Assembly: GCA_028727105.1 (NCBI GenBank) | Contig: JAQYOU010000019.1 | Location: 1 to 43,582 of the forward strand | Direction: 5' to 3' | From: a bacterium | Lineage (GTDB): Bacteria; Bacillota; Clostridia; Lachnospirales; Lachnospiraceae | Length of the DNA stretch: 43,582 bases | The notes under the pieces: model-generated | Told to the model about the DNA's origin: nothing | Database searches by the model: none | What the model saw: only the letters and a program-made list of their open reading frames with translations | Made by a program: the position numbers and the translations under genes | Shown here: in pieces, positions 14,548 to 22,491 of the stretch | Position numbering within the stretch: position 1 is the stretch's first letter | Layout of the letters: each line of letters opens with the position of its first letter

Positions 14548-17304
14548 TCACTTTTTCTTAAACGTGAGCTTGATCTTCTGTTTCAATCCGTAAGGAAGTA
14601 CATATTTAAGCTTATCTTCGCTCTTTCGCATGACAGAACATTCCGGATGATCCCTGTGCAGATGGATGGCATCAAATTCGCACTTTGTCGTACACACACC
14701 ACATCCCACACAACGGTTCGCATCTACGATCGTTGCTCCGCAGCCTAAGCACCGGGCTGTCTCCGCCTTCACCTGTTCCTCGGTAAAGGTAAGCATCGGA
14801 TCACGGAAGGAAGTCTTTGCGTCGAGCTTGTCGTTTCTTCCAGGAATCTGACGACTGGAATTGTCATAGCTTTCAATATAGATATCTTCTTTATCCAGCT
14901 CCTTGTAGGACAGCTGGTTTCGCCCAATGGTCAACGAGCTGTTCGGCTGTACAAAACGATGGATGGAGATTGCCCCCTCTTTTCCGGCTGCAATGGCATC
15001 GATCGCAAATTTCGGCCCGGTGTATACATCGCCGCCCACAAAAATATCCGGTTCTGCAGTCTGGTAGGTCTTTGCATCTGCCACCGCACCGTTTCCACGG
15101 CCAAGCTCTACACGGGAGCCCTTTAACAGATCCCCCCATTCGATACTCTGACCAACAGACAGAAATACATGTCTGCAGGCAACCGTCTTTGTCTCATTCT
15201 CATCATAGGTCGGGTTGAATCTTCCGTCCGTATCAAATACGGAAAGACATTTTTTCAAAACAATTCCGCTTACATGACCGTCCTCTGTCAGGATCTCCTT
15301 CGGCCCCCATCCACAATTGATGACAACTGCTTCTTCCTCTGCCTCTGCAATCTCCTCATCGGATGCCGGCATGGTCTCTCTGGATTCCAGACAGTACATG
15401 GAAACACTTCCAGTTGTGCATCTTGTGCTGTTTCGCGCCACATCGATCGCTACGTTTCCGCCACCGATGACCACCACATCTCCCTCCAGCGGAAATGCTT
15501 CCTTTGTATTGACCTCACGCAGAAAATCAACGGCTGTCATCACGCCATCCGCATCCTCACCGGGGATTCCGGCCTTTCTTCCGCCCTGACAGCCAATGGC
15601 AAGATAGAAGGCCTGATAGCCCTGTGCACGCAGTTCATCCAATGAGATATCTTTTCCAACCTCAACGCCGGTTCGGATCTCCACACCCATCTGTTCGATG
15701 ATATCGATCTCTGCCTGAACGATCTCCTTTTCCAGCTTGAAAGAAGGTATTCCGTACACGAGCATTCCGCCACAGCGGTCATTCTTCTCAAAAATAGTCG
15801 GCCGGTAACCTTTTTCCGCCAAATAAAAGGCACAGGAAAGTCCCGCGGGTCCTCCGCCGATAATGGCGATCTTTGTATCCGCAAAGAAGTTGTCATCCAG
15901 TGATGGAATGACCTTCTTCGGTATGTAACGGTTCTTGGCATTCAGATCCTGCATCGCAATAAATTTCTTTACTTCATCGATAGCGATGGCCTCATCGATC
16001 GTTCCTCTGGTGCAGGCTTCCTCACATCGACGATTACAGATATGTCCACAGATCGCAGGAAGCGGGTTGTTTTTCTTGATCAGCGCCAGCGCATCCGTAT
16101 ATCTGCCCTGCGCAGCCAGCTTCAGATACCCCTGCACGGCAATATGTGCGGGGCAGGCAGTCTTACAGGGTGCCGTTCCGCTCTCATGTGTCTCGATCCG
16201 ATTCTTATCACGGTAATCCTCGGTCCACATGTGCGGTCCCCAGGGCTGTTCGGTAGGAAGGGGCTGCTTCGGATAAACAACCTCAGTTTTGTCCTTTTTG
16301 CACAGCTTCTGTCCAAGCTTCAATGCGCCTGCCGGACAGTGCTCCACACAGCGTCCGCAAGCCACACAGTTCTCGGTTGTCACATGCGCCACATACGCGG
16401 AGCGCGACATGTTCGGCGTGTTAAACAGCTGTGAGGTACGCAGCGCATAGCATACATTGACGTTACAGTTACAGATCGCAAAGATCTTATCCTCTCCGTC
16501 AATATTGGTGATCTGATGTACAAAACCGTTCTCCTCTGCCTTTTGAAAGATCGCGTATGCTTCCTCTTTTGTAATATAACGGCCGCCCTTTCCGGTCTCT
16601 ACCACGTAATCGGCCATATCACCGACTGCGATGCACCAGCCTTCCGGATCATCTGCACAGCCTTCATCATAGGTTTTTCTGGATCTGCGGCAGGAGCAGG
16701 GGCTCGCCGCATACTTTCCTTCATATTTATCCATCCAATGCGAAATGTGCTCTACAGAGGCTGTATTGTTTTCCATTTCAATCGCTTTTTCCACCGGAAT
16801 GACATGCATACCGATTCCTGCACCTCCAGGGGGCACCATCGGTGTCACCTTCTCCAGCGGAATCCGGCTCATCCGTTCAAAGAAGCGTCCCATTTCCGGA
16901 TGCTCCTCCAGCACCTTTGCATTCATGTTGGAAAACTCAGCACTTCCGGGCACAAACATAGGAAGAACCCACTGCTTTTCGTGCTGCGGATTCTCCCAGT
17001 TATACTCGATCAGTCCGTTGTAGGACATCTCCTCCAGCTGTTTTTCCAGATACGCCTCGTCTTTTCCGGTCAACCTGATCATATCTGCCATCGTGCGGGG
17101 CACGCGTTTCTTCATAAGAATGGCAATTTCAGCCTGTTCATCCGTACATAACGGCTCTAGACCAATATACTCCGGCGAGTCCTTTGTGATCTTTTCCTTA
17201 CCCAGTACCACAGGAATACGGTCAGTGATCACCTTTGCCAGCCTTGCCACAGGCTCACGAAAAGGTTTTCCGGGATTCGGATTGGGGAATAAGGGGTCTG
17301 ACAT
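14548..17304 (-). CDS. multi-domain Fe-S / FAD / NAD(P) oxidoreductase (GltD-like)
   Basis: 918 aa. In order: an N-terminal region with a winged-helix-like stretch (about 50-110); a cysteine cluster near 200 (CSCRRSRK and later CNCNVNVC); a 4Fe-4S ferredoxin motif near 312 (CVACGRCVEHCP); the glutamate-synthase small-subunit Fe-S domain (CKTACP, CGHICNRRCEEAC); FAD loop AIIGGGPAGLSCAFYL near 480; NAD(P) loop VVIGGGNVAIDVARNS near 606; and C-terminal CLGCGA and CVGCGVCTTKC clusters near 850. It should be cytoplasmic and shuttle electrons between NAD(P)H and ferredoxin-like carriers or a partner. No glutamate synthase large subunit is adjacent, so a glutamate role is doubtful. The gene stands alone with a terminator behind it. 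Confidence 0.85.
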   Translation of the reverse strand: MSDPLFPNPNPGKPFREPVARLAKVITDRIPVVLGKEKITKDSPEYIGLEPLCTDEQAEIAILMKKRVPRTMADMIRLTGKDEAYLEKQLEEMSYNGLIEYNWENPQHEKQWVLPMFVPGSAEFSNMNAKVLEEHPEMGRFFERMSRIPLEKVTPMVPPGGAGIGMHVIPVEKAIEMENNTASVEHISHWMDKYEGKYAASPCSCRRSRKTYDEGCADDPEGWCIAVGDMADYVVETGKGGRYITKEEAYAIFQKAEENGFVHQITNIDGEDKIFAICNCNVNVCYALRTSQLFNTPNMSRSAYVAHVTTENCVACGRCVEHCPAGALKLGQKLCKKDKTEVVYPKQPLPTEQPWGPHMWTEDYRDKNRIETHESGTAPCKTACPAHIAVQGYLKLAAQGRYTDALALIKKNNPLPAICGHICNRRCEEACTRGTIDEAIAIDEVKKFIAMQDLNAKNRYIPKKVIPSLDDNFFADTKIAIIGGGPAGLSCAFYLAEKGYRPTIFEKNDRCGGMLVYGIPSFKLEKEIVQAEIDIIEQMGVEIRTGVEVGKDISLDELRAQGYQAFYLAIGCQGGRKAGIPGEDADGVMTAVDFLREVNTKEAFPLEGDVVVIGGGNVAIDVARNSTRCTTGSVSMYCLESRETMPASDEEIAEAEEEAVVINCGWGPKEILTEDGHVSGIVLKKCLSVFDTDGRFNPTYDENETKTVACRHVFLSVGQSIEWGDLLKGSRVELGRGNGAVADAKTYQTAEPDIFVGGDVYTGPKFAIDAIAAGKEGAISIHRFVQPNSSLTIGRNQLSYKELDKEDIYIESYDNSSRQIPGRNDKLDAKTSFRDPMLTFTEEQVKAETARCLGCGATIVDANRCVGCGVCTTKCEFDAIHLHRDHPECSVMRKSEDKLKYVLPYGLKQKIKLTFKKK

Positions 17305-17426
17305 AACTTTCTCTCCTTTATGTGATGATTTTATGTCTAAATCTTACCATGAATTCTCTACAAAAGATAGACAAATTCCCCTTTTTCATTAGTTTTTTGT
17401 ACAATTTTATTCAATTGTCAAATGAT

Positions 17427-18128
17427 CTATTCCACTTTCATCATGCGGTATCCGACACCGATATGCGTCTGGATATATTGAGGTGAATCAGGCTCCTTCT
17501 CCAGCTTTTTCCGAAGCGTTGCCATAAATACCCGGAGGGATGCAACATCATTGTCCCAGCTTCTGCCCCAGATGTTCTGCGTGATATAAGTATGTGTCAG
17601 CACCTTCCCCACATTTTTTGAAAGCAGGCACAGCAGTTTGTATTCGATGGGTGTCAGATGCAGTTCCTGCCCATCCAGATATGCACAGCCGCCGGCGTAA
17701 TCCACACGAAGCTTGCCGTTTTCAAATACCGCGCTCTGCGTGGTGACCTCGGTAGTCATATAAGCAAGCCGGCGCTGCGTCACACGCAGCCGCGCCAAAA
17801 GCTCCTCCACGGAGAAAGGCTTAGTCAGATAATCGTCGGCACCCGCGTCCAACGCTTCTATCTTGTCTGAATCCTCACTTCTTGCGCTGATCACAATGAT
17901 CGGCATGTTTGACCATGAACGGATCTTTTCGATCACCTGCACGCCATCCATATCCGGAAGGCCCAGATCCAGCAGCACAATATCCGGATTGTGCGAGGAA
18001 GCTTCCAGGATCGCAGCCTCGCCATTTGCCGCAACCAGAAATCTGTAATCATTTGTTTTTAAGGTTGTTGTCATCAGATTCCTGACAGGCGCATCGTCCT
18101 CTACCACAAGAATCAGCGGTTTATTCAT
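17427..18128 (-). CDS. kdpE: KdpE-type OmpR-family response regulator
   Basis: 233 aa. The receiver has VVEDDAPV, phospho-acceptor in DIVLLDLGLPDMDG, ISARSE and the LTKPF lysine. The C-terminal winged helix shows LTPIEYKLLCLLSKN, the KVLTHTYITQNIWG helix and SLRVFMATLRKKLE, closing with HIGVGYRM as in KdpE. It overlaps the kinase gene by 8 nt, so the pair is coupled. In E. coli KdpE turns on K+ uptake under K+ limitation. Here no kdpFABC genes are present in the window; the linked K+ gene is an RCK-domain protein upstream. Confidence 0.88.
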   Translation of the reverse strand: MNKPLILVVEDDAPVRNLMTTTLKTNDYRFLVAANGEAAILEASSHNPDIVLLDLGLPDMDGVQVIEKIRSWSNMPIIVISARSEDSDKIEALDAGADDYLTKPFSVEELLARLRVTQRRLAYMTTEVTTQSAVFENGKLRVDYAGGCAYLDGQELHLTPIEYKLLCLLSKNVGKVLTHTYITQNIWGRSWDNDVASLRVFMATLRKKLEKEPDSPQYIQTHIGVGYRMMKVE

Positions 18129-19686
18129 GAATTTCCACCTCCCCGACGGGTAATGTAAATGTAAATGTCGTTCCTTTTGGCTGATGATCCTTTACTTCGA
18201 TCGTTCCTCCATGTGCCGTGATGATCGATTTGCACAAGGACAGACCAAGCCCAAGACTTCTGCGGCTGTCAGCCACTTTATTTGCTCCGCTGTAAAACAT
18301 ATCAAAAATATGAGGCTTGTGCTCGTCCGGAATACCCGGTCCATTATCAGACACGGATACCTCCACCAAGGAGCCCCTCGAACGTGTGCAGATCTCGATC
18401 AGTGAGCCCTGAGGGGTATACTTGATCGCATTGTCCACGATGTTTATGAGTACCTGAACGATCAGCTTTGCATCGATCTGTGCCAGAATAAATTCCCGCT
18501 CGCTATGCACCCGGATGATATGATCTTTGCTTTTACGGTCCACATGCTTGAGTGCTTCCGCGATCACCTCATCCATCAGTTCCGCCGTGCGGTTAAAGCA
18601 TACTCTGCCCTCTTCGATCCGCGTCACTGCCAGCAGGTTTTCCACAAGATTGATCAGCCACATGGAATCATCGTAAATATCTGTAAAGATCTGTGTGCGC
18701 GACTCGTCATCCAGCACCTGATAATTCGACATCAGATTGCTGGCATTTCCGGAAATGGATGTGAGCGGTGTGCGAAGATCGTGGGAGATCGCACGCAAAA
18801 GGTTCGCCCGCAGCTGTTCATTCTTTGCCAGGATCGCAGCCTCCTCCTTTTCCTTTTCATTTTTTATATTCTCGATCGCCAGTGCACATTCTCCAAGGAT
18901 CGCCAGAAGAATGCTGTTTTCAAAGGAATCCAGCGGCCGTTCATTGATGAAGATCCCAACCACTCCATATACATGCTCATTTACACGGATCGCCAAATAT
19001 AAGCATTTGGCATCTGCACGAGTTTCAGTTGTCGCACCGGCGTGTTTATTATTGCGAAACGTCCATTCAGCGGTCATCCGCTCATTTTCCTCAAGCAGAA
19101 AATCTACGGTATCCTCGCCTGTCAGATACAGAACCGGCTCCTGAAGAACGCCTTTTTTTGCCGGATACATCACAATATCTTTTTTCAAGAGCTTTGTCAG
19201 CTGCCCGGCTGTAGCTGCAAAGATATCCTTTTCCTCACTCTCCTTTTGCAGCAGCTGATTCGTCTCAAGGAGTATCTTTGTACGGAACGCCGCCTGCGCG
19301 GATTGCGCCGCATTCTCCTTCAATCTGGACGCCAGTGTTCCCGTTAAGAATGAAGCAAAGAACATGATCAAAAACGTCACATAATAACCCGGATCAACAA
19401 AGCGAAATGTAAACCTTGGCACCGTAAAAAAGAAATTAAAAATGAGTACACTGGCCACCGATGCCACCAGACTGTAAAAGCGGTTGGTAGTGATCACCGA
19501 AAGGATCACGATCCCCAGGATATAGACCGTGATGATATTCGCTTCTGTAAAACCTACAATATAGAAAAGATAGCCAAGGAGCGTTGCAACGATCAGGACC
19601 AGAACACTCACACCAATATCCCAGACCGGTGTGAAGTGCTTTTCCTGCATGCGTGCTTCCCGTGCCATTGCATGCTTTTTGTTCAT
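18121..19686 (-). CDS. kdpD: short KdpD-like sensor histidine kinase
   Basis: 521 aa, against about 890 in E. coli KdpD. The N-terminal KdpD/Usp cytoplasmic domains are absent. It starts with the four-helix DUF4118 membrane region (about 22-115, including VTFLIMFFASFLTGTLA), then a GAF-like region (about 135-275), HisKA with ISHDLRTPLTS (His302) and an ATPase domain with VDNAIKYTP, DNGPGIPDEH and LGLGLSLCKSI. Such truncated KdpD kinases are known in Firmicutes. The missing N-terminal part, which contains the Walker A and c-di-AMP contact in long KdpD proteins, implies different control. It is coupled to kdpE and follows the small membrane gene by 33 nt. Confidence 0.88.
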   Translation of the reverse strand: MNKKHAMAREARMQEKHFTPVWDIGVSVLVLIVATLLGYLFYIVGFTEANIITVYILGIVILSVITTNRFYSLVASVASVLIFNFFFTVPRFTFRFVDPGYYVTFLIMFFASFLTGTLASRLKENAAQSAQAAFRTKILLETNQLLQKESEEKDIFAATAGQLTKLLKKDIVMYPAKKGVLQEPVLYLTGEDTVDFLLEENERMTAEWTFRNNKHAGATTETRADAKCLYLAIRVNEHVYGVVGIFINERPLDSFENSILLAILGECALAIENIKNEKEKEEAAILAKNEQLRANLLRAISHDLRTPLTSISGNASNLMSNYQVLDDESRTQIFTDIYDDSMWLINLVENLLAVTRIEEGRVCFNRTAELMDEVIAEALKHVDRKSKDHIIRVHSEREFILAQIDAKLIVQVLINIVDNAIKYTPQGSLIEICTRSRGSLVEVSVSDNGPGIPDEHKPHIFDMFYSGANKVADSRRSLGLGLSLCKSIITAHGGTIEVKDHQPKGTTFTFTLPVGEVEIHE

Positions 19687-19719
19687 TTATTCTCACCTCC
19701 GGAACCACACCCTATCATA

Positions 19720-19863
19720 CTACTTTCCATCTTCCTTTTCCAGTTTTTCGTACCGGTCATCCGAGGTATGATTTTCATCAAGAAAGCGTCCCAGTGCACG
19801 CACTACAAAAAAGCTGAATACAAATGTTACGGCCAATGACAGGATCAATAGGATACTTAACAT
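19720..19863 (-). CDS. small single-span membrane protein, 47 aa
   Basis: Too short for the ORF track. The reading is MLSILLILSLAVTFVFSFFV, a hydrophobic helix of about 20 residues, followed by a charged cytoplasmic-looking tail (VRALGRFLDENHT, then DDRYEKLEKEDGK). GGAGG lies 7 nt before the ATG at 19863. It starts 27 nt after the RCK gene and ends 33 nt before kdpD, so it sits inside a tight operon. Good ribosome site, spacing and a charge-balanced tail support a real gene. It recalls small K+-transport or kinase-partner peptides such as KdpF in size only; no homology is claimed. It may modulate the KdpD kinase. Confidence 0.75.
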   Translation of the reverse strand: MLSILLILSLAVTFVFSFFVVRALGRFLDENHTSDDRYEKLEKEDGK

Positions 19864-19890
19864 GTGTGAGCCTCCTTTATCTTCCGCTTC

Positions 19891-20538
19891 TTATATCCGA
19901 AAGCACTTCTGCAGCTCCTTATAGCGTCCCAGCACCAGCATCGTGCTTCCCTTCTCCAATACGGTTTCTGAGGTGAGCGACATATCCAGCTCTCCTTTTT
20001 TTCGGACCCCGATAATGTTAATATTGTATTTTTTCCGGATATCAACCTGACCGATGGTCCTGCCGATCCAGTTGTCCGGTATCTGAACCTCAAACATTGC
20101 ATGATCACCGTCCAGCTCGATATAATCCATGATGTGATCCGACGTATATCGGATAGCCATCCATTTCGCCAGCTGCTTTTCCGGATAGACCACCTCATCC
20201 GCACCGTTGCGCAGCAAAAACTTCGCCTGCACATCCCGCGCCGCCCGGGACACTACCAGTTTGGCCCCCAGCTCCTTTAACAGTGATGTCGTCTCTAATG
20301 AACCCTGAAAATTATTCCCAATCGCAACGATGCATACGTCAAAATTAGCAATCCCCAATGACTCTAAAAAACTGACATTGGTACTGTCTCCGATCTGGGC
20401 ACTTGTCACATAGGGAAGCATATCGTTGATCCGGTTCTCCTCTTTGTCAACGATCATCACCTCATGTCCGAGCATATTCAGATTCATGGCAATATGCTTT
20501 CCGAATCTTCCCATTCCGATCAAAAGTATTGATTTCAT
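19891..20538 (-). CDS. TrkA/KtrA-family RCK potassium-uptake regulatory subunit
   Basis: 215 aa, typical KtrA length: one RCK_N plus one RCK_C domain. The Rossmann loop LLIGMGRFGKHIAMNL and acidic VDKEE bind nucleotide; IGDSTNVSFLESLGI, CIVAIGNNFQ and NGADEVVYPE are standard RCK_N segments. The C-terminal domain from about 135 includes IGRTIGQVDIRKKY and EKGSTMLVLG. It gates a KtrB-type K+ channel in response to ATP/ADP, and often c-di-AMP via RCK_C. No KtrB gene follows; instead the operon continues with a small membrane protein and kdpDE. The ATG lies 13 nt from GGAG, further than ideal, with a 3-codon ORF between. Confidence 0.88.
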   Translation of the reverse strand: MKSILLIGMGRFGKHIAMNLNMLGHEVMIVDKEENRINDMLPYVTSAQIGDSTNVSFLESLGIANFDVCIVAIGNNFQGSLETTSLLKELGAKLVVSRAARDVQAKFLLRNGADEVVYPEKQLAKWMAIRYTSDHIMDYIELDGDHAMFEVQIPDNWIGRTIGQVDIRKKYNINIIGVRKKGELDMSLTSETVLEKGSTMLVLGRYKELQKCFRI

Positions 20539-20546
20539 GACACCAT
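20535..20546 (-). other. three-codon leader ORF overlapping the RCK gene start
   Basis: ATG GTG TCA TGA lies 5 nt from the GGAG site; its stop overlaps the RCK gene's start codon (ATGA). The ribosome site is better spaced for this mini-ORF than for the gene, so re-initiation is possible. Confidence 0.4.
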
Positions 20547-20593
20547 AGTATCTCCTTTATATCTCTTAATAGTATCTTTATCTTACGTGATGC

Positions 20594-20645
20594 TATGTAA
20601 AGAAATAGAAAAGAAATAAGGGTATATATTAAGATTATGTAAAGA
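20594..20645. promoter_or_regulatory. direct repeat TATGTAAAGA, 42 bp apart, in the divergent RCK/cyclase gap
   Basis: TATGTAAAGA occurs at 20594-20603 and 20636-20645; in the RCK gene direction it reads TCTTTACATA. The 42-bp spacing is four helical turns. OmpR-family regulators bind direct repeats and the E. coli KdpE site contains TTTACA, so KdpE autoregulation is a reasonable guess. Confidence 0.4.
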
Positions 20646-20677
20646 TTTTTCGGAAACTATTAAAAAAGTGTTCTGTA

Positions 20678-20686
20678 TGTTATACT
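20678..20686 (+). promoter_or_regulatory. extended -10 promoter of the diguanylate cyclase gene
   Basis: TGTTATACT is an extended -10; no good -35 is seen 17 bp upstream. The start of transcription near 20693 would make the track's ATG at 20695 nearly leaderless, which supports the downstream start at 20719. Confidence 0.5.
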
Positions 20687-20718
20687 GAAAGCAAATGAAA
20701 AAAGCGGGGATCTTATGT

Positions 20719-22038
20719 ATGGATAGAAAAGGAAAACTCAGCCTAAATCGCAGTCTGCGGGGAAAAATACTTCTCCTTACGGTACTTCCTCTTGTTTTTC
20801 TGGCAGCCTTGTTAGGCCTGGTCAGTACGCGCTCCTTTACCCGGGCTATGCTTGACGAAGTAAAGGCCGGAATGGCGAATCAATGCCACATGATCGCAGA
20901 TATTTACGACCGGATGTATCCGGGTTCCTTCGATCTGGAGGTGTTGGATGAAACAAATTATAATCTTTATAAAGGACAGGTAGATATCACAAATGCCAGG
21001 CAGATCATCGACAGCATCCATGACTCATACGGTGTAGAGGTCAGCATTTTCCGGCGTGACTTGTGCGTTGTAACGACCTTGAAGGACGCCACCGGTGATC
21101 CCCTGACACTCACGAAGGCTTCTCCGGTGGTTGTATCCGAAGTATTGGAAACCGGCAAAGAACAATTCTATTCCGATGTTCTGCTGGATCAGGAAAAATA
21201 TTTTGCCTATTTTATGCCCATCCCAGGCAAGGACGGAGAGGAGCCCTTCGGCATGTACGCCATCTATCGACTGGCATCAGATGTCCGTGCACTTGCACTG
21301 CGCTCCGTTCTCCCGGTGATCCTGCTCTGTCTTTTGGCAACGATCGTGATCGGTCTCATCAGTATCTCCTACTCTCAGAAGATCGTGGGATATCTGCAGC
21401 AGATCCAGCGCTTTATGCATGCACTCTCCGGCGGCAGATTTGACGTTGCGCTTTCCCCGCAGGTTCTTGCACTGCAGGATGAGCTTGGGGATCTTGCTCA
21501 AAGCGGCCAGAGCATGCAGCGCTCCCTTCGTTTATTAGTCGAATACGATGCATTGACCGGCCTTTATAACCGCCGTTTGGGCGACCGGAAGCTGCGCCGC
21601 GTTGCAAAGCATGCCCAGGAGCAGGGAACGGATTACTGTGTTGGTATCTGTGATATTGACTTCTTTAAAAAAATAAATGACACCTACGGTCACGAGGCCG
21701 GAGATGTTGTCTTAAAGGCCGTTGCCCGCATATTAAAGCGCCATATGGCCGGCAAACAGATGACAGTCGCCCGCTGGGGCGGTGAGGAATTTCTGCTGAT
21801 CTTCGAAAACTACGAACTGGCCGATGCGCATTTGATCTTACAAAAGATCCACTCTCAGATCTACGAAACCGTAATATCCTACCACGAGCAGGAGATCCGG
21901 GTCACTATGAGTATGGGCCTCGTTCAGGCCGATCCGCATGCATCCGAAGACGCCATGCTGAAAGAAGCGGATACGTTGTTATATTTCTGCAAAGAAAATG
22001 GCAGAAATCAGATTCAGGTAAGAAATATGTCTAACTAA
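20719..22038 (+). CDS. membrane diguanylate cyclase (sensor-HAMP-GGDEF)
   Basis: 439 aa from MDRKGKLSLNRS. GCGGGG lies 9 nt upstream of this ATG, whereas the track's earlier ATG at 20695 has no ribosome site. A first membrane helix (about 16-37), an extracellular region of about 150 residues, a second helix (about 194-217), a HAMP-like linker and the GGDEF domain follow. The domain has YDALTGLYNRR, CDIDFFKKINDTYGHEAGD and the intact active motif RWGGEEF, so it should make c-di-GMP from two GTP. The RxxD inhibitory site five residues before the motif is absent. It is divergent from the K+ operon; a terminator follows. Confidence 0.92.
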   Translation: MDRKGKLSLNRSLRGKILLLTVLPLVFLAALLGLVSTRSFTRAMLDEVKAGMANQCHMIADIYDRMYPGSFDLEVLDETNYNLYKGQVDITNARQIIDSIHDSYGVEVSIFRRDLCVVTTLKDATGDPLTLTKASPVVVSEVLETGKEQFYSDVLLDQEKYFAYFMPIPGKDGEEPFGMYAIYRLASDVRALALRSVLPVILLCLLATIVIGLISISYSQKIVGYLQQIQRFMHALSGGRFDVALSPQVLALQDELGDLAQSGQSMQRSLRLLVEYDALTGLYNRRLGDRKLRRVAKHAQEQGTDYCVGICDIDFFKKINDTYGHEAGDVVLKAVARILKRHMAGKQMTVARWGGEEFLLIFENYELADAHLILQKIHSQIYETVISYHEQEIRVTMSMGLVQADPHASEDAMLKEADTLLYFCKENGRNQIQVRNMSN

Positions 22039-22042
22039 AAAT

Positions 22043-22084
22043 ACCGGTATTCAAAGCTTGCTTTTGAACTCTTTGAATACCGGT
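22043..22084. terminator. bidirectional intrinsic terminator
   Basis: Perfect 14-bp stem ACCGGTATTCAAAG / CTTTGAATACCGGT with T-rich flanks in both directions. It lies between the cyclase (+) and ridA (-). Confidence 0.85.
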
Positions 22085-22104
22085 CCTTTCTTTGCATTCT
22101 ATTT

Positions 22105-22479
22105 TTATGCCAGCTCTGCGATCACTTCGATCTCTGCCAGAACATTTTTAGGCAGTTCCTTTACTGCAACACAAGAACGTGCGGGCTTACTGGTAAAATA
22201 CGCACCGTACACTCCGTTGAACGCTGCAAAATCACTCATCTCCGCAAGAAAACAGGTGGTTTTTACAACAGAATCATACGTACAGCCTGCCTCCTTTAAC
22301 AGTTCTTTGATGTTTTCACAGATACAGGTTGTCTGCTCCTCGATCGTTGTTCCTTTCACTTCACCTGTTTCAGGATCAAGTGCGATCTGTCCGGAAAAGA
22401 ATACCAGATTTCCAACTACTTTTCCCTGTGAATAAGGTCCGATAGCAGCAGGTGCTTTTGTTGTTGCGATTGTCTTCAT
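22105..22479 (-). CDS. ridA: RidA-family 2-iminobutanoate/2-iminopropanoate deaminase
   Basis: 124 aa, full length. Typical segments are KAPAAIGPYSQGKVVGNLVFFSGQ, GEVKGTTIEEQT and PARSCVAVKELPK. The last carries the arginine that holds the substrate carboxylate, and the conserved acidic residue lies in EIEVIAELA. RidA hydrolyses reactive enamines and imines left by pyridoxal-phosphate enzymes. It is the last gene of the por operon, 12 nt after porB with AGGAGG just before the start, so it is probably made together with the pyruvate:ferredoxin oxidoreductase. Why the two are paired is not clear; protecting 2-oxoacid metabolism is a guess. Confidence 0.92.
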   Translation of the reverse strand: MKTIATTKAPAAIGPYSQGKVVGNLVFFSGQIALDPETGEVKGTTIEEQTTCICENIKELLKEAGCTYDSVVKTTCFLAEMSDFAAFNGVYGAYFTSKPARSCVAVKELPKNVLAEIEVIAELA

Positions 22480-22491
22480 ATGCCTTACCTC

